Assembly (NCBI RefSeq): GCF_001644575.1
Contig: NZ_CP015596.1
Coordinates: 2,914,001-2,978,000, forward strand
Origin: Mycobacterium adipatum
Lineage (GTDB): Bacteria > Actinomycetota > Actinomycetes > Mycobacteriales > Mycobacteriaceae
Length of the DNA stretch: 64,000 nucleotides
Direction of reading: 5' to 3'
Position 1 is the first letter of the stretch. Each line of letters starts with the position of its first letter. Shown here in pieces: positions 21,864 to 31,887 of the stretch. The notes under the pieces were generated by a model, which saw only the letters and a list, made by a program, of their open reading frames with translations, was not told where the DNA came from and ran no database searches. The translations under genes and the position numbers were made by a program.

Positions 21864-23358
21864 TCCGAACGGATTTCTCAGGGTTCGCAAACGGGAAGCG
21901 CCGAAGCGGCCGGTCGACGAGCGTGTCGGCGACTGGCGGGAGGTGTACGAGAGCCAGGACGCCGCCGAGAGAGCCGGCGAGGTGTCCCAGCAGGCGCGCC
22001 GCTGCATGGACTGCGGGATCCCGTTCTGTCACTCCGGCACCGCGGGCTGCCCGCTGGGCAACCTGATCCCGGAGTGGAACGATCTGGTTCGGCGTGGGCG
22101 CTGGGACGCCGCCAGTGACCGACTGCACGCGACGAACAACTTCCCGGAGTTCACCGGCAGGCTCTGCCCCGCACCGTGCGAGGCGGCCTGCGTGCTGTCC
22201 ATCGCCGAGGAGACCACCGGCGGCAGTGTCACCATCAAACGGATCGAACAGTCCATCGTCGACCACGCCTGGCTGACGGGGGCGGTGGAACCGCAGCCGG
22301 CCGCCATCGCCTCGGGGCGCAGTGTGGCCGTGGTGGGGTCGGGGCCGGCCGGGCTGGCCGCCGCTCAGCAGCTCACCCGCGCGGGCCACCACGTCACCGT
22401 GTACGAGCGGGACAACCGCATCGGCGGGCTGATGCGCTATGGCATCCCGGAGTACAAGCTGGAGAAGGCCACGCTGAACCAGCGGCTGTCGCAGATGCGG
22501 GCCGAGGGCACCCGGTTCGTCACCGAATGCGAGGTCGGCGTCGACCTCTCCATCGAGGCGCTGCGTGCCCAGCACGATGCCATCGTGCTGGCCGTCGGTG
22601 CGCTGCGCGGCCGGGACAACCGGGTCGAGGGCCGCCAACTGGGTGGTGTGCACCTGGCGATGGAACATCTGGTGCCGGCCAACAAGGAATGCGAAGGTGA
22701 CGGGCCCGCCGAGCTGACCGCCGCGGGCAAGCACGTGGTGATCATCGGCGGCGGCGACACCGGTGCGGATTGCCTTGGCACCGCGCACCGGCAGGGCGCG
22801 GTGTCGGTGACCCAGCTGGACTACAACCCGCAACCGCCGGGGACCCGCGACGACGAGCGTTCCCCGTGGCCCACCTGGCCGCTGCTGCTGCGCACCTCAC
22901 CGGCGCACGCGGAGGGCGGGGCACGGCACTTCGAAGTGGCTGTGCAGCGGTTCCTCGGCGACGACCAGGGCAATGTGCGGGCGGTGGAGATCGCGGAGGT
23001 GAAGGTCGAGCGCGACGCCGACGGCCGACGCGTCATCACCCCGGTCGGCGATCCCATCGAGCTGCCCTGCGATCTGGCCCTGCTGGCGATCGGGTTCGAG
23101 GGCGTCGAGGAGATGGCGCTGCTGGACGGTCTCGGGCTGCGGCTCAACGGTCGCGGAACGTTGTCCTGCGGGTCGGACTGGCAGACCGAGGAGCCCGGTG
23201 TCTTCGTGTGCGGTGACGCGCACCGTGGCGCGTCGCTGATCGTGTGGGCGATCGCCGAGGGGCGCAGCGCCGCCCACGCGGTGGACACCTACCTCATGGG
23301 GGACTCGGACCTGCCGGCTCCGGTTCGGCCGGGCACGCTACCTCTGGCCGTCATCTGA
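21856..23358 (+). CDS. gltD: Glutamate synthase small subunit (FAD/Fe-S)
   Basis: A 500-residue subunit that takes electrons from NADPH and feeds GltB. Two Cys clusters for 4Fe-4S centres are visible, [16 protein letters not shown] near residue 50 and CPAPCEAAC near residue 105. They are followed by the FAD-binding [15 protein letters not shown] near 160 and the NADPH-binding [14 protein letters not shown] near 300. The start is GTG at 21856, inside the last codons of gltB, with GGAGG 6 bases upstream, so the two subunits are translationally coupled. Confidence 0.97.
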
Positions 23359-23385
23359 ATCGATTAACCGCTAAGCTTCGGAGTC

Positions 23386-24804
23386 GTGAATAGACGCGGA
23401 AAAATCGTCTGTACCCTCGGCCCGGCGACCTCGACGGACGAATCGGTGCGTGCGCTGGTCGAGGCCGGCATGGACGTGGCACGACTGAATTTCAGCCACG
23501 GCGACTACCCCGACCACGAGGAATCGTATCGACGGGTGCGCCAGGCCTCCGATTTCACCGGCCGTGCCGTCGGCATCCTCGCCGACCTGCAGGGGCCCAA
23601 GATCCGGCTGGGGCGGTTCGCCGACGGTCCGACGGTGTGGCAGAACGGCGAGACGGTCCGGATCACGGTCGAGGACGTCGCCGGCACCCACGACCGGGTG
23701 AGCACCACCTATAAGCGGCTGGCCAAGGACGCCAAACCCGGCGACCGGGTCCTCGTCGACGACGGCAACGTCGGGCTCGTCGTCGAACACATCGACGGTG
23801 ACGACGTGGTGTGCACCGTCACCGAGGGTGGCAAGGTCAGCAACAACAAGGGCATGTCACTGCCCGGGATGAACGTCTCTGCTCCCGCGCTTTCGGAGAA
23901 GGACATCGAGGATCTGGAATTCGCGCTGCGGCTCGGTGTCGACCTCGTCGCCTTGTCGTTCGTGCGTTCACCCGCCGACGTGGAGCTGGTCCACGAGGTC
24001 ATGGACCGGGTGGGTCGCCGTGTCCCGGTGATCGCCAAGATGGAGAAGCCGGAAGCGATCGAGAATCTCGAGGCGATCGTGCTGGCCTTCGACGCCATCA
24101 TGGTGGCGCGCGGCGACCTCGGCGTCGAGTTGCCGCTCGAAGAGGTGCCGCTGGTGCAGAAGCGCGCCATCCAGATGGCGCGGGAGAACGCCAAGCCGGT
24201 GATCGTCGCCACCCAGATGCTCGAGTCGATGATCGAGAACTCCCGGCCGACCCGAGCGGAGGCCTCCGATGTGGCCAACGCCGTGCTCGACGGCGCCGAC
24301 GCGGTCATGCTCTCCGGTGAGACCTCGGTGGGCAAGTTCGCGCTGGAGGCCGTGCGGACCATGGGGCGCATCCTGTCGGCGGTCGAGGGGAACTCCACCG
24401 AGGCCCCGCCGTTGACCCACGTGCCGCGCACCAAGCGCGGCGTCATCTCCTACGCGGCCCGCGATATCGGCGAGCGGTTGGAGGCCAAGGCGCTGGTGGC
24501 GTTCACCCAATCCGGTGACACCGTGCGCCGGTTGGCCCGGCTGCACACCCCGCTGCCCCTGCTGGCGTTCACCGCGCTGCCCGAGGTGCGCAGCCAGCTG
24601 GCCCTGACCTGGGGGACCGAGACCTTCATCGTCCCGCACATCGACACCACCGACGGCATGATCCGGCAGGTGGACCAGTCGCTGCTGGATCTGGGCCGCT
24701 ACAAGCGCGGGGATCTGGTGGTCATCGTCGCAGGCGCACCGCCGGGCACAGTAGGCTCGACCAACCTGATCCACGTACACCGGATCGGGGAGGACGACCA
24801 CTAA
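23386..24804 (+). CDS. pyk: Pyruvate kinase
   Basis: A 472-residue glycolytic enzyme converting phosphoenolpyruvate and ADP to pyruvate and ATP. It begins RRGKIVCTLGPATSTDESV, with the metal-binding ARLNFSHGDY next. The catalytic Lys lies in PVIAKMEKPEAIENL, the substrate loop is MVARGDLGVELPLEEVP, and the active-site signature EASDVANAVLDGADAVMLSGETSVGK is split across residues 285-310. The C-terminal allosteric domain is full length. The start is GTG at 23386, 27 bp after gltD. The order gltBD-pyk matches fast-growing mycobacteria as I recall them. Confidence 0.97.
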   Translation: MNRRGKIVCTLGPATSTDESVRALVEAGMDVARLNFSHGDYPDHEESYRRVRQASDFTGRAVGILADLQGPKIRLGRFADGPTVWQNGETVRITVEDVAGTHDRVSTTYKRLAKDAKPGDRVLVDDGNVGLVVEHIDGDDVVCTVTEGGKVSNNKGMSLPGMNVSAPALSEKDIEDLEFALRLGVDLVALSFVRSPADVELVHEVMDRVGRRVPVIAKMEKPEAIENLEAIVLAFDAIMVARGDLGVELPLEEVPLVQKRAIQMARENAKPVIVATQMLESMIENSRPTRAEASDVANAVLDGADAVMLSGETSVGKFALEAVRTMGRILSAVEGNSTEAPPLTHVPRTKRGVISYAARDIGERLEAKALVAFTQSGDTVRRLARLHTPLPLLAFTALPEVRSQLALTWGTETFIVPHIDTTDGMIRQVDQSLLDLGRYKRGDLVVIVAGAPPGTVGSTNLIHVHRIGEDDH

Positions 24805-24834
24805 CGAGACCGGGCTCCGGCCCAGGAGGCAACG

Positions 24835-25713
24835 TTGTCAGCCGAGCATCTGGCCGAATTGCTCACGGTGCTCGATCTCACCCCGGTCGGATCCTCCGGT
24901 GCCGGCTCGGATGCGTTCACCGGAACGCATCCGAGCCGCAACCCGGTGCGCACGTTCGGTGGGCAGATGATGGCGCAGGCTTTCGTCGCGGCGAGCCGCA
25001 CGGTGCCCGAGAATCTGCCACCGAGCGCGTTGTCGATGCATTTCATCGCCGGCGGTGATCCCGCGAAAGACCTTGATTTCCAGGTGTTCCGGTTGCGCGA
25101 CGAACGGCGTTTCGCCAACCGGCGGGTCGACGTCACCCAGGATGGCGCGCTGCTCGGCACGGCGCTGGTCTCGCACCTGGCCGGTGGCCGCGGGTTGGAG
25201 CACAACATCGCCGCGCCCGAGGTGCCCGCTCCGCATGGGCTGCCCACCATCGATGAACTGCTGGTGGGCTACGAGGAGACGGTGCCGCATTTCGTCAGCG
25301 CGTTGCGGCCCATCCAGTGGCGTTACACCAACGACCCCGCCTGGGTGATGCGCGACAAGGGCGGACAACTCGACCACAATCGGGTCTGGCTGACCGCCGA
25401 CGGGCCGATGCCCGACGATCCGGTGCTGCACGCCGCGGCGATGGTCTACGCTTCGGACACCACGGTGCTGGATTCGATCATCACCACACACGGTCTGTCC
25501 TGGGGTTTCGACCGGATCTTCGCGGTCACGATGAACCATTCGGTGTGGTTTCACCGGCCGATCCGGTTCGACGAGTGGGTGCTGTACGCGACCTCGTCGC
25601 CGGTGGCCGCGGATTCCCGCGGGCTGGGCGGCGGGCATTTCTTCAACGAGCGTGGTGAGGCGCTGGCGACGGTGATGCAGGAAGGGATCGTCAAGCACTT
25701 TCCGGGACGCTAG
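24835..25713 (+). CDS. tesB: Acyl-CoA thioesterase II
   Basis: A 292-residue double hot-dog protein of the TesB family that hydrolyses acyl-CoA to free fatty acid and CoA. Landmarks are RTFGGQMMAQAFVAA in the first hot-dog and AAAMVYASDTTVLDSI in the second; the latter contains the Asp of the Asp/Thr/Gln active site. MNHSVWFHRPIRFDEWVLY is the usual C-terminal block. The start is TTG at 24835, preceded by CAGGAGG at 24822-24828. It lies directly after pyk, matching the pykA-tesB1 order of M. tuberculosis. Confidence 0.93.
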   Translation: MSAEHLAELLTVLDLTPVGSSGAGSDAFTGTHPSRNPVRTFGGQMMAQAFVAASRTVPENLPPSALSMHFIAGGDPAKDLDFQVFRLRDERRFANRRVDVTQDGALLGTALVSHLAGGRGLEHNIAAPEVPAPHGLPTIDELLVGYEETVPHFVSALRPIQWRYTNDPAWVMRDKGGQLDHNRVWLTADGPMPDDPVLHAAAMVYASDTTVLDSIITTHGLSWGFDRIFAVTMNHSVWFHRPIRFDEWVLYATSSPVAADSRGLGGGHFFNERGEALATVMQEGIVKHFPGR

Positions 25714-26147
25714 CCGCCCGAGAGGCCGTAATCCCGTTCGACGCGCTCGCGGAAGGTGCTCTCGCACTGGAGCTGTGCGGTCCGGTCGGTCCCGGCGCGA
25801 TCCATGCACCGCACGTAGTCACCCATTCCGGCCTCGGTGAAGAAGCCGATCCAGATCGGAACGAACGCCAATCCGACGATGACGGCCAGTGCGCCCAAAC
25901 CGATCCCCGCGTTGGCGATGGGGCCGTTGTCCGCTTCCCCGCGCGCCGCCCGGCTGCGCCCGGTGATCCCGAGTGTGACCGCGATCAGTCCGCCGACGAT
26001 GCCGCCGACGATGCTCCACGAGAACAGCAGCGCCAGCGTGGCGAGCACCAGCGCCCAGCTACCCAGCTCGTTGCGGGACCCGATCGGCGGCGGATATCCC
26101 GGATAGGGCGCGTGCGGCGGCGCGGGGTACGGCCCGGGGACACTCAT
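25710..26147 (-). CDS. DUF4190-like membrane protein
   Basis: A 145-residue protein. A Pro/Tyr-rich N-terminus (repeats of PYPAPP, PYPGYPPP) precedes two membrane helices at about 30-60 and 80-105. A soluble C-terminal segment has two Cys residues (CMDRAG and QCESTF) that could form a disulphide outside the cell. It resembles DUF4190 proteins of actinobacteria. It converges on tesB with a 4-bp overlap and lies just downstream of cydC, but a link to cytochrome bd is not shown. Confidence 0.65.
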   Translation of the reverse strand: MSVPGPYPAPPHAPYPGYPPPIGSRNELGSWALVLATLALLFSWSIVGGIVGGLIAVTLGITGRSRAARGEADNGPIANAGIGLGALAVIVGLAFVPIWIGFFTEAGMGDYVRCMDRAGTDRTAQLQCESTFRERVERDYGLSGG

Positions 26148-26158
26148 GGATCAGCAGA

Positions 26159-27673
26159 CTACCGGGCCGGGCCCCGGTCCGATCCGAGCCGGATCGTGCG
26201 GCAATCCAGGCCGGCGGGTAGGTGATGAGTGGCCACGACGACGGTCCGGTCGGCGGCGATCAGGCTTCCCGGGGTGAGCAGCTCGACGAGCAGGCGATCG
26301 CTGTCGGCGGCGTCGAGATGCTCGGTCGGTTCGTCGAGGAGCAGGATGGGGAAGTCGGAGATGAGCGCCCGGGCCAGCAGCAGACGGCGGCGTTGCCCGG
26401 CCGACACGGCGGCCGCCCCGCCGCGCAGCATCGTCGTCAGCCCGTCGGGTAGACCGGCCAGCCAGTCACCCAGCCCGACGTCGTGCAGTGCCGCCGTCAA
26501 CTGATCGTCGGTGGCGTCGCCGCGGCCCACCAGTAGGTTGTCTCGCACCGTGGTGTCGAACAGATGCGCATCCTCGGCGAAGAACGCTGCGGTGAGCGGG
26601 TTCTCGGGGTGGTCGGCGGCGATCGCCATCAGCGTGGTGGTCTTACCGCACCCGCTCGGCCCGAGGACGGCCAAACGGTCGCCGGGGGTCAGCCGCACCG
26701 GCTCGGTGCCGGGACGTCGTCGGGTCGACGGTGCCGGCGTGGTCAGGTCGGCGAGCCGCTGCGCGGCGATCCGTGAGCGCACCAACTGGGCCGCCGCCCC
26801 CGGCAGCGCGGCGGTCGCCTCGAACGCCGAGAGCGGCACCAGCATCAGGATGGCCAGCGACGTCGGGCTGGTGTGACCGGAGATCATGATGCCGGCGATC
26901 ACCGCGCCAAGTACCGAAATCCCCACCGCCGCCGTCGATATCGCACCGGCGGATGCAGCCGGGATCGCCGCCCGGTCCTGTGCCTGCCCGAGTTCACGGT
27001 GTTCCCGTTCGGACTCGGCGATCACCTGGTCCAGTCGGCCCGCGACGCGCAACTCGGCCGCGTGTTCCAGTGCGAGCAGGGTCGCGGTGTCGCGGGCGCT
27101 GTGGTGGCGGGCCGCCAGCGCCTCGGTGGCGACGGCGGCCCGGCCCGCCAGGTAGGGCGCGATCACGCCGGACCCCACCAGACAGGCGGCGAGAATCAGG
27201 GCCGCCCCGGCCGAGATCGGCGCGATGATGGCGACCGCCGCGGTGGACAGCACTGCGGCCACGCACATCGGCAGGACGGCGCGTACCAGCACGTCGGCGA
27301 GATCGTCGACGGCCGCGCCGACCCTGGCCACCAGGTCACCGCTGTGCAGCCGCAGGGCGGTCTCGGCAGGCACCTCCACCAGCTTGCGGTACAGGCCGAC
27401 ACGGGTGTTGCCCGCGGCACGCAATGCGGTGTCGTGGATGGCAAGTCGTTCGCAGTAGCTGAACACCCCGCGAGATATGCCGAGGGCCCGGACGGCCACG
27501 ACGGCCACCGTGAGGTCGAGCACCGGCGGCATCTGCCAGGCCCGGGTGATCAGCCAGGCCGCGACGGTGGCCAAAGCCAGGGCGCTGCCGAGGGCCAGGG
27601 TGCCGAACAGTACCGCCAACAACAGGCGGGGGATGCGGGGCTGCAGCAGTCCCCACACCTCACGGGCAGACAT
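26159..27673 (-). CDS. cydC: Thiol reductant ABC exporter subunit CydC
   Basis: A half-transporter of about 504 residues with six membrane helices (to about 300) and an ATPase domain. Walker A is LGPSGCGKTT, Walker B is FPILLLDEPTEHLDA, and the signature region reads AVSAGQRRRLLLARAL. With CydD it exports glutathione or cysteine-type reductant (mycothiol-related substrates are possible here) and is needed to assemble cytochrome bd. The ATG at 27673 overlaps the cydD end by 14 bp; a GTG two codons earlier is an alternative. This is the last gene of the cydABDC operon. Confidence 0.93.
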   Translation of the reverse strand: MSAREVWGLLQPRIPRLLLAVLFGTLALGSALALATVAAWLITRAWQMPPVLDLTVAVVAVRALGISRGVFSYCERLAIHDTALRAAGNTRVGLYRKLVEVPAETALRLHSGDLVARVGAAVDDLADVLVRAVLPMCVAAVLSTAAVAIIAPISAGAALILAACLVGSGVIAPYLAGRAAVATEALAARHHSARDTATLLALEHAAELRVAGRLDQVIAESEREHRELGQAQDRAAIPAASAGAISTAAVGISVLGAVIAGIMISGHTSPTSLAILMLVPLSAFEATAALPGAAAQLVRSRIAAQRLADLTTPAPSTRRRPGTEPVRLTPGDRLAVLGPSGCGKTTTLMAIAADHPENPLTAAFFAEDAHLFDTTVRDNLLVGRGDATDDQLTAALHDVGLGDWLAGLPDGLTTMLRGGAAAVSAGQRRRLLLARALISDFPILLLDEPTEHLDAADSDRLLVELLTPGSLIAADRTVVVATHHLPAGLDCRTIRLGSDRGPAR

Positions 27674-29279
27674 GGGCACCGCCCAGTCGCACGATATCGT
27701 CGCCGATGGAAAGCACCGGTGCGCGGTGCCCGATCACCATCACGGTGGCTCCGTCCCGGGCGCGAGCCGAGATCGCTTCGAGCACCCGCGCTTCGGAATC
27801 GCTGTCGAGGTGGGCGGTCGGCTCGTCGAGCAGCAGGACCGGCGCCTCGGAGCCCAGCGCGCGTGCCAGACCGAGGCGTTGACGTTGCCCCAACGACAGG
27901 CCCGTGCCGCCGCGTCCGATGACCTCGTCGAGCCCTCCGGGCAGGGTGGCCAGCACCTCGTCGAAGGCTGCGGCGCGACACGCCGCGTCGAGATCGGACA
28001 GCGGACCGTACAGCTCCAGATTGCTGCGTACCGAGCCCGGGATCAGCGCCGGGCGCTGCGGCAACCAGGCGATCCGCCGCCACCACTGGGCCACGTCGAT
28101 ATCGGCGATGTCGACGCCGTCGATCAACACCCGTCCCGAGGTCGGTTGGGTCAGTCCCAGCACGGCCGCCACGGCGGTGCTTTTGCCGGCCCCGTTGGGG
28201 CCGGTGAGCACGGTGACCCGGCCCGGGGAGATGGTGGCACTCAACGCATCCGGAGCCGGGCCGTCCCGTCCGGCCACGGTCAACTCCGCCAGCCGGATCT
28301 CGATGTGCGCCGCGGCCGGCGGTCGCGTTCCGGCCGGGTGCCGAGGTTCGGCATCGATCAGCGCCATCGCGGCGTCCGCGGCGGCCTTGCCGTCCTGGGC
28401 GGCGTGGAACTGCACGCCGACCCGGCGCAACGGCCAGAACACCTCCGGGGCCAGCAGCAGCGCGGTCAATGCCGCGACGAGCGTCATCTCGCCGAACACC
28501 AACCGCAGCCCGACGTTGACCGCGACCAACGCGACACCCAGGGTGGCGATCAGCTCGAGGACGGCCGCCGAGAGGAAGGCGATGCGCAGTGTCTGCATCG
28601 CCGAGCGCCGATGCGCGGCACTCAGTTCCGAGATGCGATGCGCGGGACCGGTGGCGCGGCCGAGCGCACGCAGGGTCGGTATCCCGGCGACCAGATCGAG
28701 CAACCGGGACTGCAGGGTGGTCATGGCGTTCAGTGCCGCGGCGGATCGTTCGGCGGTCAACCGTCCGATGAGCACCATGAACAGCGGGATGAGCGGCAGC
28801 GCGACCGCGACCACCGCAGCAGCCTGAAGATCGGTCACGGCGAGCACCACAACCGTGGCCGGGGTGAGGATTCCGGCCAGGATGACCGCGGGCAGATAGC
28901 CGGTGAAATAGGGTCGCAACCCGTCCAGTCCGCGGGTCACCACCACGGTGGCCTCGTCGCGCACCTCGTCCAGCCGTTGCGGGGGCCGCGTGGTCACCGA
29001 CCGCAGCACCTGGGCGGAGAGTTCACCGATCATCGCGGTGGCGGCGCGCTGGCTCAGGCCGGCCTGCAGGCGTTGCGCGGCCACTCGCACTACCCAGATG
29101 CCGCCGAGAATCGCCAGATCGGTGGCCCAGTAGCCGAGGGTGCGGGTGGCCGGGTCGGTGATGATCCCGGCGGCCACCCGAGCCAGCACGCAGGCACCGG
29201 CCACCGTCGTGGCGGCGATCACGGCACCGGACAGAACCGCTGCCGTGAGGTAGCGGCGCATCGCGGGGCCTCGGTGCAT
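27660..29279 (-). CDS. cydD: Thiol reductant ABC exporter subunit CydD
   Basis: A half-transporter of about 539 residues. Its six-helix domain includes LVFGEMTLVAALTALLLAPE, typical of CydD, and its ATPase domain has Walker A LTGPNGAGKST, signature GLSLGQRQRLGLARAL and Walker B APVLLLDEPTAHLD. I start at the ATG at 29279 (MHRGPAMRRYL), since the open frame upstream runs through a 30-bp tandem repeat and the cydB end. The ATG at 29261 is also possible. The N-terminus is somewhat short compared with E. coli CydD. It acts with CydC. Confidence 0.9.
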   Translation of the reverse strand: MHRGPAMRRYLTAAVLSGAVIAATTVAGACVLARVAAGIITDPATRTLGYWATDLAILGGIWVVRVAAQRLQAGLSQRAATAMIGELSAQVLRSVTTRPPQRLDEVRDEATVVVTRGLDGLRPYFTGYLPAVILAGILTPATVVVLAVTDLQAAAVVAVALPLIPLFMVLIGRLTAERSAAALNAMTTLQSRLLDLVAGIPTLRALGRATGPAHRISELSAAHRRSAMQTLRIAFLSAAVLELIATLGVALVAVNVGLRLVFGEMTLVAALTALLLAPEVFWPLRRVGVQFHAAQDGKAAADAAMALIDAEPRHPAGTRPPAAAHIEIRLAELTVAGRDGPAPDALSATISPGRVTVLTGPNGAGKSTAVAAVLGLTQPTSGRVLIDGVDIADIDVAQWWRRIAWLPQRPALIPGSVRSNLELYGPLSDLDAACRAAAFDEVLATLPGGLDEVIGRGGTGLSLGQRQRLGLARALGSEAPVLLLDEPTAHLDSDSEARVLEAISARARDGATVMVIGHRAPVLSIGDDIVRLGGAHVCP

Positions 29280-29280
29280 G

Positions 29281-29340
29281 GGCGAGCGCTGCGACGGGGA
29301 AGGTCGCTCGGGCGAGCGCAGCGACGGGGAATGTCGCTCG
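29281..29340. repeat. Two tandem copies of a 30-bp repeat between cydB and cydD
   Basis: Copies at 29281-29310 and 29311-29340 differ at two positions. Each copy contains GGCGAGCG and GTCGCTCG-type halves that can pair, so each can form a small hairpin in the cydABDC mRNA. The pair ends one base before the preferred cydD start codon. Confidence 0.85.
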
Positions 29341-29344
29341 GGCG

Positions 29345-30385
29345 TCACGGTATGCGCGGGGAGAGGCCCGTGGGGTCCGGTATCCGTTCGGCCGAGATCC
29401 GTTGCCGGAAAACCCAGTAGGTCCAGCCTTGGTAGACGAGAACCAGCGGGGTGACCAGAACCGCAGCCCAGGTCATGATCTTGAGCGTGTATGCCGAGGA
29501 CGAGGCGTTGTAGATGGTCAGGCTCCACGCCGGGTCCAGCGTGGACGGGATGAGATTGGGGTACAGGCAGCCGAAGATCAGTACGACCACGGCGATGACC
29601 ACGGCGGTGGTGGAGCTGAATGCCAGGCCGTCACCGCCGTCGGTGTACACCAGCATCACCACGCTCAGCTGGCACACCACCGCGAATCCGAGGACCAGCC
29701 AGGTCCAGTGCGTGCCGTATGCCAGTTGCGTCCACAGCCCGAAGACGAGCAGCACCGCGGTCACCGGGAGCGCCAGCCGACGCGAGTACCTGCGCGCGTC
29801 GGAACGCACTGCGCCTTCGGTTTTCAGTGTCACGAACACCGCGCCGTGCAGCAGGAACAGTCCGCAGGTCGACAATCCGCCGAGGACTGTGTACGGATTG
29901 AGCACATCTGTCCAGCCCAGCGCGACCTGCTGGTCGGCGTCCACCGGCAGACCGCGCAGCAGTGCGGCGAACGTCAACCCCCAGAGCACCGCCGGCACCC
30001 ACGACCCGACCGCGATCGCGATATCGGCTCGGCGCCGCCAGGTCGGATCGTCGACCTTGCCGCGCCACTCGATGGCGCAGATCCGGACGATCATCGCGAA
30101 AAGGATGGCCAGCAGGGGTAAGTACAGGCCAGAGAACAAGGTGGCGTACATGGCGGGGAACGCGGCGAACATCGCGCCGCCGGCGGTGATCAGCCACACC
30201 TCGTTACCGTCCCAGACCGGGCCGATGGTGTTGAGCACCGCACGCCGGTGTTTCTCGGGATCGCCGGTGGCCGTCCTGCCGAAGACCGCCATCAGCATCC
30301 CGACGCCGAAGTCGAAACCCTCCAGTACCAGGAAACCCACGAACAGTACGGCCAGCGTGACGAACCAGAAGATCTGAAGATTCAT
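29345..30385 (-). CDS. cydB: Cytochrome bd ubiquinol/menaquinol oxidase subunit II
   Basis: A 346-residue integral membrane subunit with about nine helices. The N-terminus MNLQIFWFVTLAVLFVGFLV and LEGFDFGVGML are the CydB signature, followed by IGPVWDGNEVWLITAGGAMF. It supports the haem-bearing CydA in reducing oxygen to water without proton pumping. I use the ATG at 30385; the longer frame upstream to 30490 is the antisense shadow of the cydA end. It lies 10 bp after cydA in the operon. Confidence 0.96.
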   Translation of the reverse strand: MNLQIFWFVTLAVLFVGFLVLEGFDFGVGMLMAVFGRTATGDPEKHRRAVLNTIGPVWDGNEVWLITAGGAMFAAFPAMYATLFSGLYLPLLAILFAMIVRICAIEWRGKVDDPTWRRRADIAIAVGSWVPAVLWGLTFAALLRGLPVDADQQVALGWTDVLNPYTVLGGLSTCGLFLLHGAVFVTLKTEGAVRSDARRYSRRLALPVTAVLLVFGLWTQLAYGTHWTWLVLGFAVVCQLSVVMLVYTDGGDGLAFSSTTAVVIAVVVLIFGCLYPNLIPSTLDPAWSLTIYNASSSAYTLKIMTWAAVLVTPLVLVYQGWTYWVFRQRISAERIPDPTGLSPRIP

Positions 30386-30395
30386 GGTGCGCCTC

Positions 30396-31844
30396 CTAAT
30401 ACGCGAACGAGAGCGGGGCGACTTCGTCCTCGCCGGGTGGGCTCGGTGGGATCGGTTCGGTGTCGTGCTCGAGCGGACCCTCCACGACATAGCGCCGGAT
30501 GAGCCAGAACCAGATCACCGCCAGCACCGCATAGATGGCGGTGAAGATGATCAGCGAGGTCACCACCATGCCCGTCGAGTGGTGCGAGACACCTTGGGAG
30601 ACGGTCAGTCGTAGCACCGGATCGCCGGTCGGGTTGGGCGCGACCACCCAGGGCTGGCGGCCCATCTCGGTGAACACCCAGCCGGCACTGTTGGCCAGGA
30701 ACGGCGTCGGCAACGTCGCCAGCGCGAACATCGCGAACCAGCGTTGTCGGGGTATCCGGCCGCCGCGGGTGAGCCACAACGCGGTCACGGCGAAAAGCAT
30801 TGGTATCGCTAAAAATCCGATCATCGCGCGGAATGACCAGTAGGTGACGAACAGGTTCGGACGGTAGTCGCCCGGGCCGAACTTCTGCTCATACGCGGCC
30901 TGTAGATCCTGAACGCCCTGCAGTTCGACGCCGCTGAACTTGCCCTCGGCCAGGAACGGCAATACGTAGGGCACCTCGATGAGGTGGGTGACGCTGTCGC
31001 AGTTGTTGTGTGTACCGACGGTGAGGACGGAGAAGTTGGGGTCGACCTCGGTGTGGCACAAGGACTCGGCGGAGGCCATCTTCATGGGCTGCTGCTGGAA
31101 CATCAGCTTGCCCTGCACGTCGCCGGTGAAGGTCAACGCCGCCGCGGAGGCGAAAGCGACGAGGCAGCCCAGGATGACGGCCGGGCGGTGCATGCTGCGG
31201 GCATCGGGACTGTCGGGGTCGCGAACCATCCACCATGCGCAGATTCCCGCGACGAATGTCCCGGCCACCAGGAAGGCGCCGGCCACCGCGTGCGGAAAGG
31301 CCGCCAGCGCAGTGTTGTTGGTGAACAGGTCGACGATGCTGGTCAGTTCGGCGCGACCGGTCTCCGGGTTGTAGCGCGCACCGACCGGGTGCTGCATGAA
31401 GGAGTTCGCGGCGATGATGAAGAACGCCGAGGCGTTGACGGCGAGGGCGACGATCCAGATGCACGCCAGATGGACCAGCTTGGGAAGTCGGGTCCAGCCG
31501 AAGATCCACAGGCCCAGGAAGGTCGACTCGAAGAAGAAAGCGACCAGGCCCTCCATGGCCAACGGAGCGCCGAAGACATCGCCGACGAATCGGGAGTATT
31601 CGCTCCAGTTCATCCCGAACTGGAATTCCTGGACGATGCCGGTCGCGACCCCGAGTGCGAAGTTGATCAGGAACAGCTTGCCGAAGAACCGGGTCAACCG
31701 ATACCAGGCGGTGTTGTCGGTGATGACCCACATCGTCTGGAACACGGCGATCAGGGGTGCCAGGCCGATCGTGAGCGGTACGAAGATGAAGTGGTAGACG
31801 GTGGTGATGCCGAACTGCCACCGTGCGACGTCGAGCGCTTCCAT
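30396..31844 (-). CDS. cydA: Cytochrome bd oxidase subunit I
   Basis: A 482-residue subunit carrying haems b558, b595 and d. The N-terminus DVARWQFGITTVYHFIFVPL contains the conserved His of helix I, and GMNWSEYSRFVGDVFGAPLA and NSAGWVFTEMGRQPW are family blocks. The Q-loop is of the short type used by actinobacteria and Bacillus. The start is ATG at 31844 (MEALDVARWQFG); a TTG three codons upstream is an alternative. This is the first gene of cydABDC, with a BlaI-like dyad 44-60 bp upstream. Confidence 0.96.
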   Translation of the reverse strand: MEALDVARWQFGITTVYHFIFVPLTIGLAPLIAVFQTMWVITDNTAWYRLTRFFGKLFLINFALGVATGIVQEFQFGMNWSEYSRFVGDVFGAPLAMEGLVAFFFESTFLGLWIFGWTRLPKLVHLACIWIVALAVNASAFFIIAANSFMQHPVGARYNPETGRAELTSIVDLFTNNTALAAFPHAVAGAFLVAGTFVAGICAWWMVRDPDSPDARSMHRPAVILGCLVAFASAAALTFTGDVQGKLMFQQQPMKMASAESLCHTEVDPNFSVLTVGTHNNCDSVTHLIEVPYVLPFLAEGKFSGVELQGVQDLQAAYEQKFGPGDYRPNLFVTYWSFRAMIGFLAIPMLFAVTALWLTRGGRIPRQRWFAMFALATLPTPFLANSAGWVFTEMGRQPWVVAPNPTGDPVLRLTVSQGVSHHSTGMVVTSLIIFTAIYAVLAVIWFWLIRRYVVEGPLEHDTEPIPPSPPGEDEVAPLSFAY

Positions 31845-31867
31845 GTGCACCAACTTCTCGGCTGCGG

Positions 31868-31887
31868 GTCGAGCCTCGTCGCTCGAC
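31868..31887. promoter_or_regulatory. Inverted repeat in the cydA leader
   Basis: GTCGAGC (31868-31874) and GCTCGAC (31881-31887) flank six bases, giving a perfect 7-bp stem immediately between cydA and the upstream TACGACA/TGTAGTA site. It could be an operator or a 5' leader hairpin. Confidence 0.4.
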
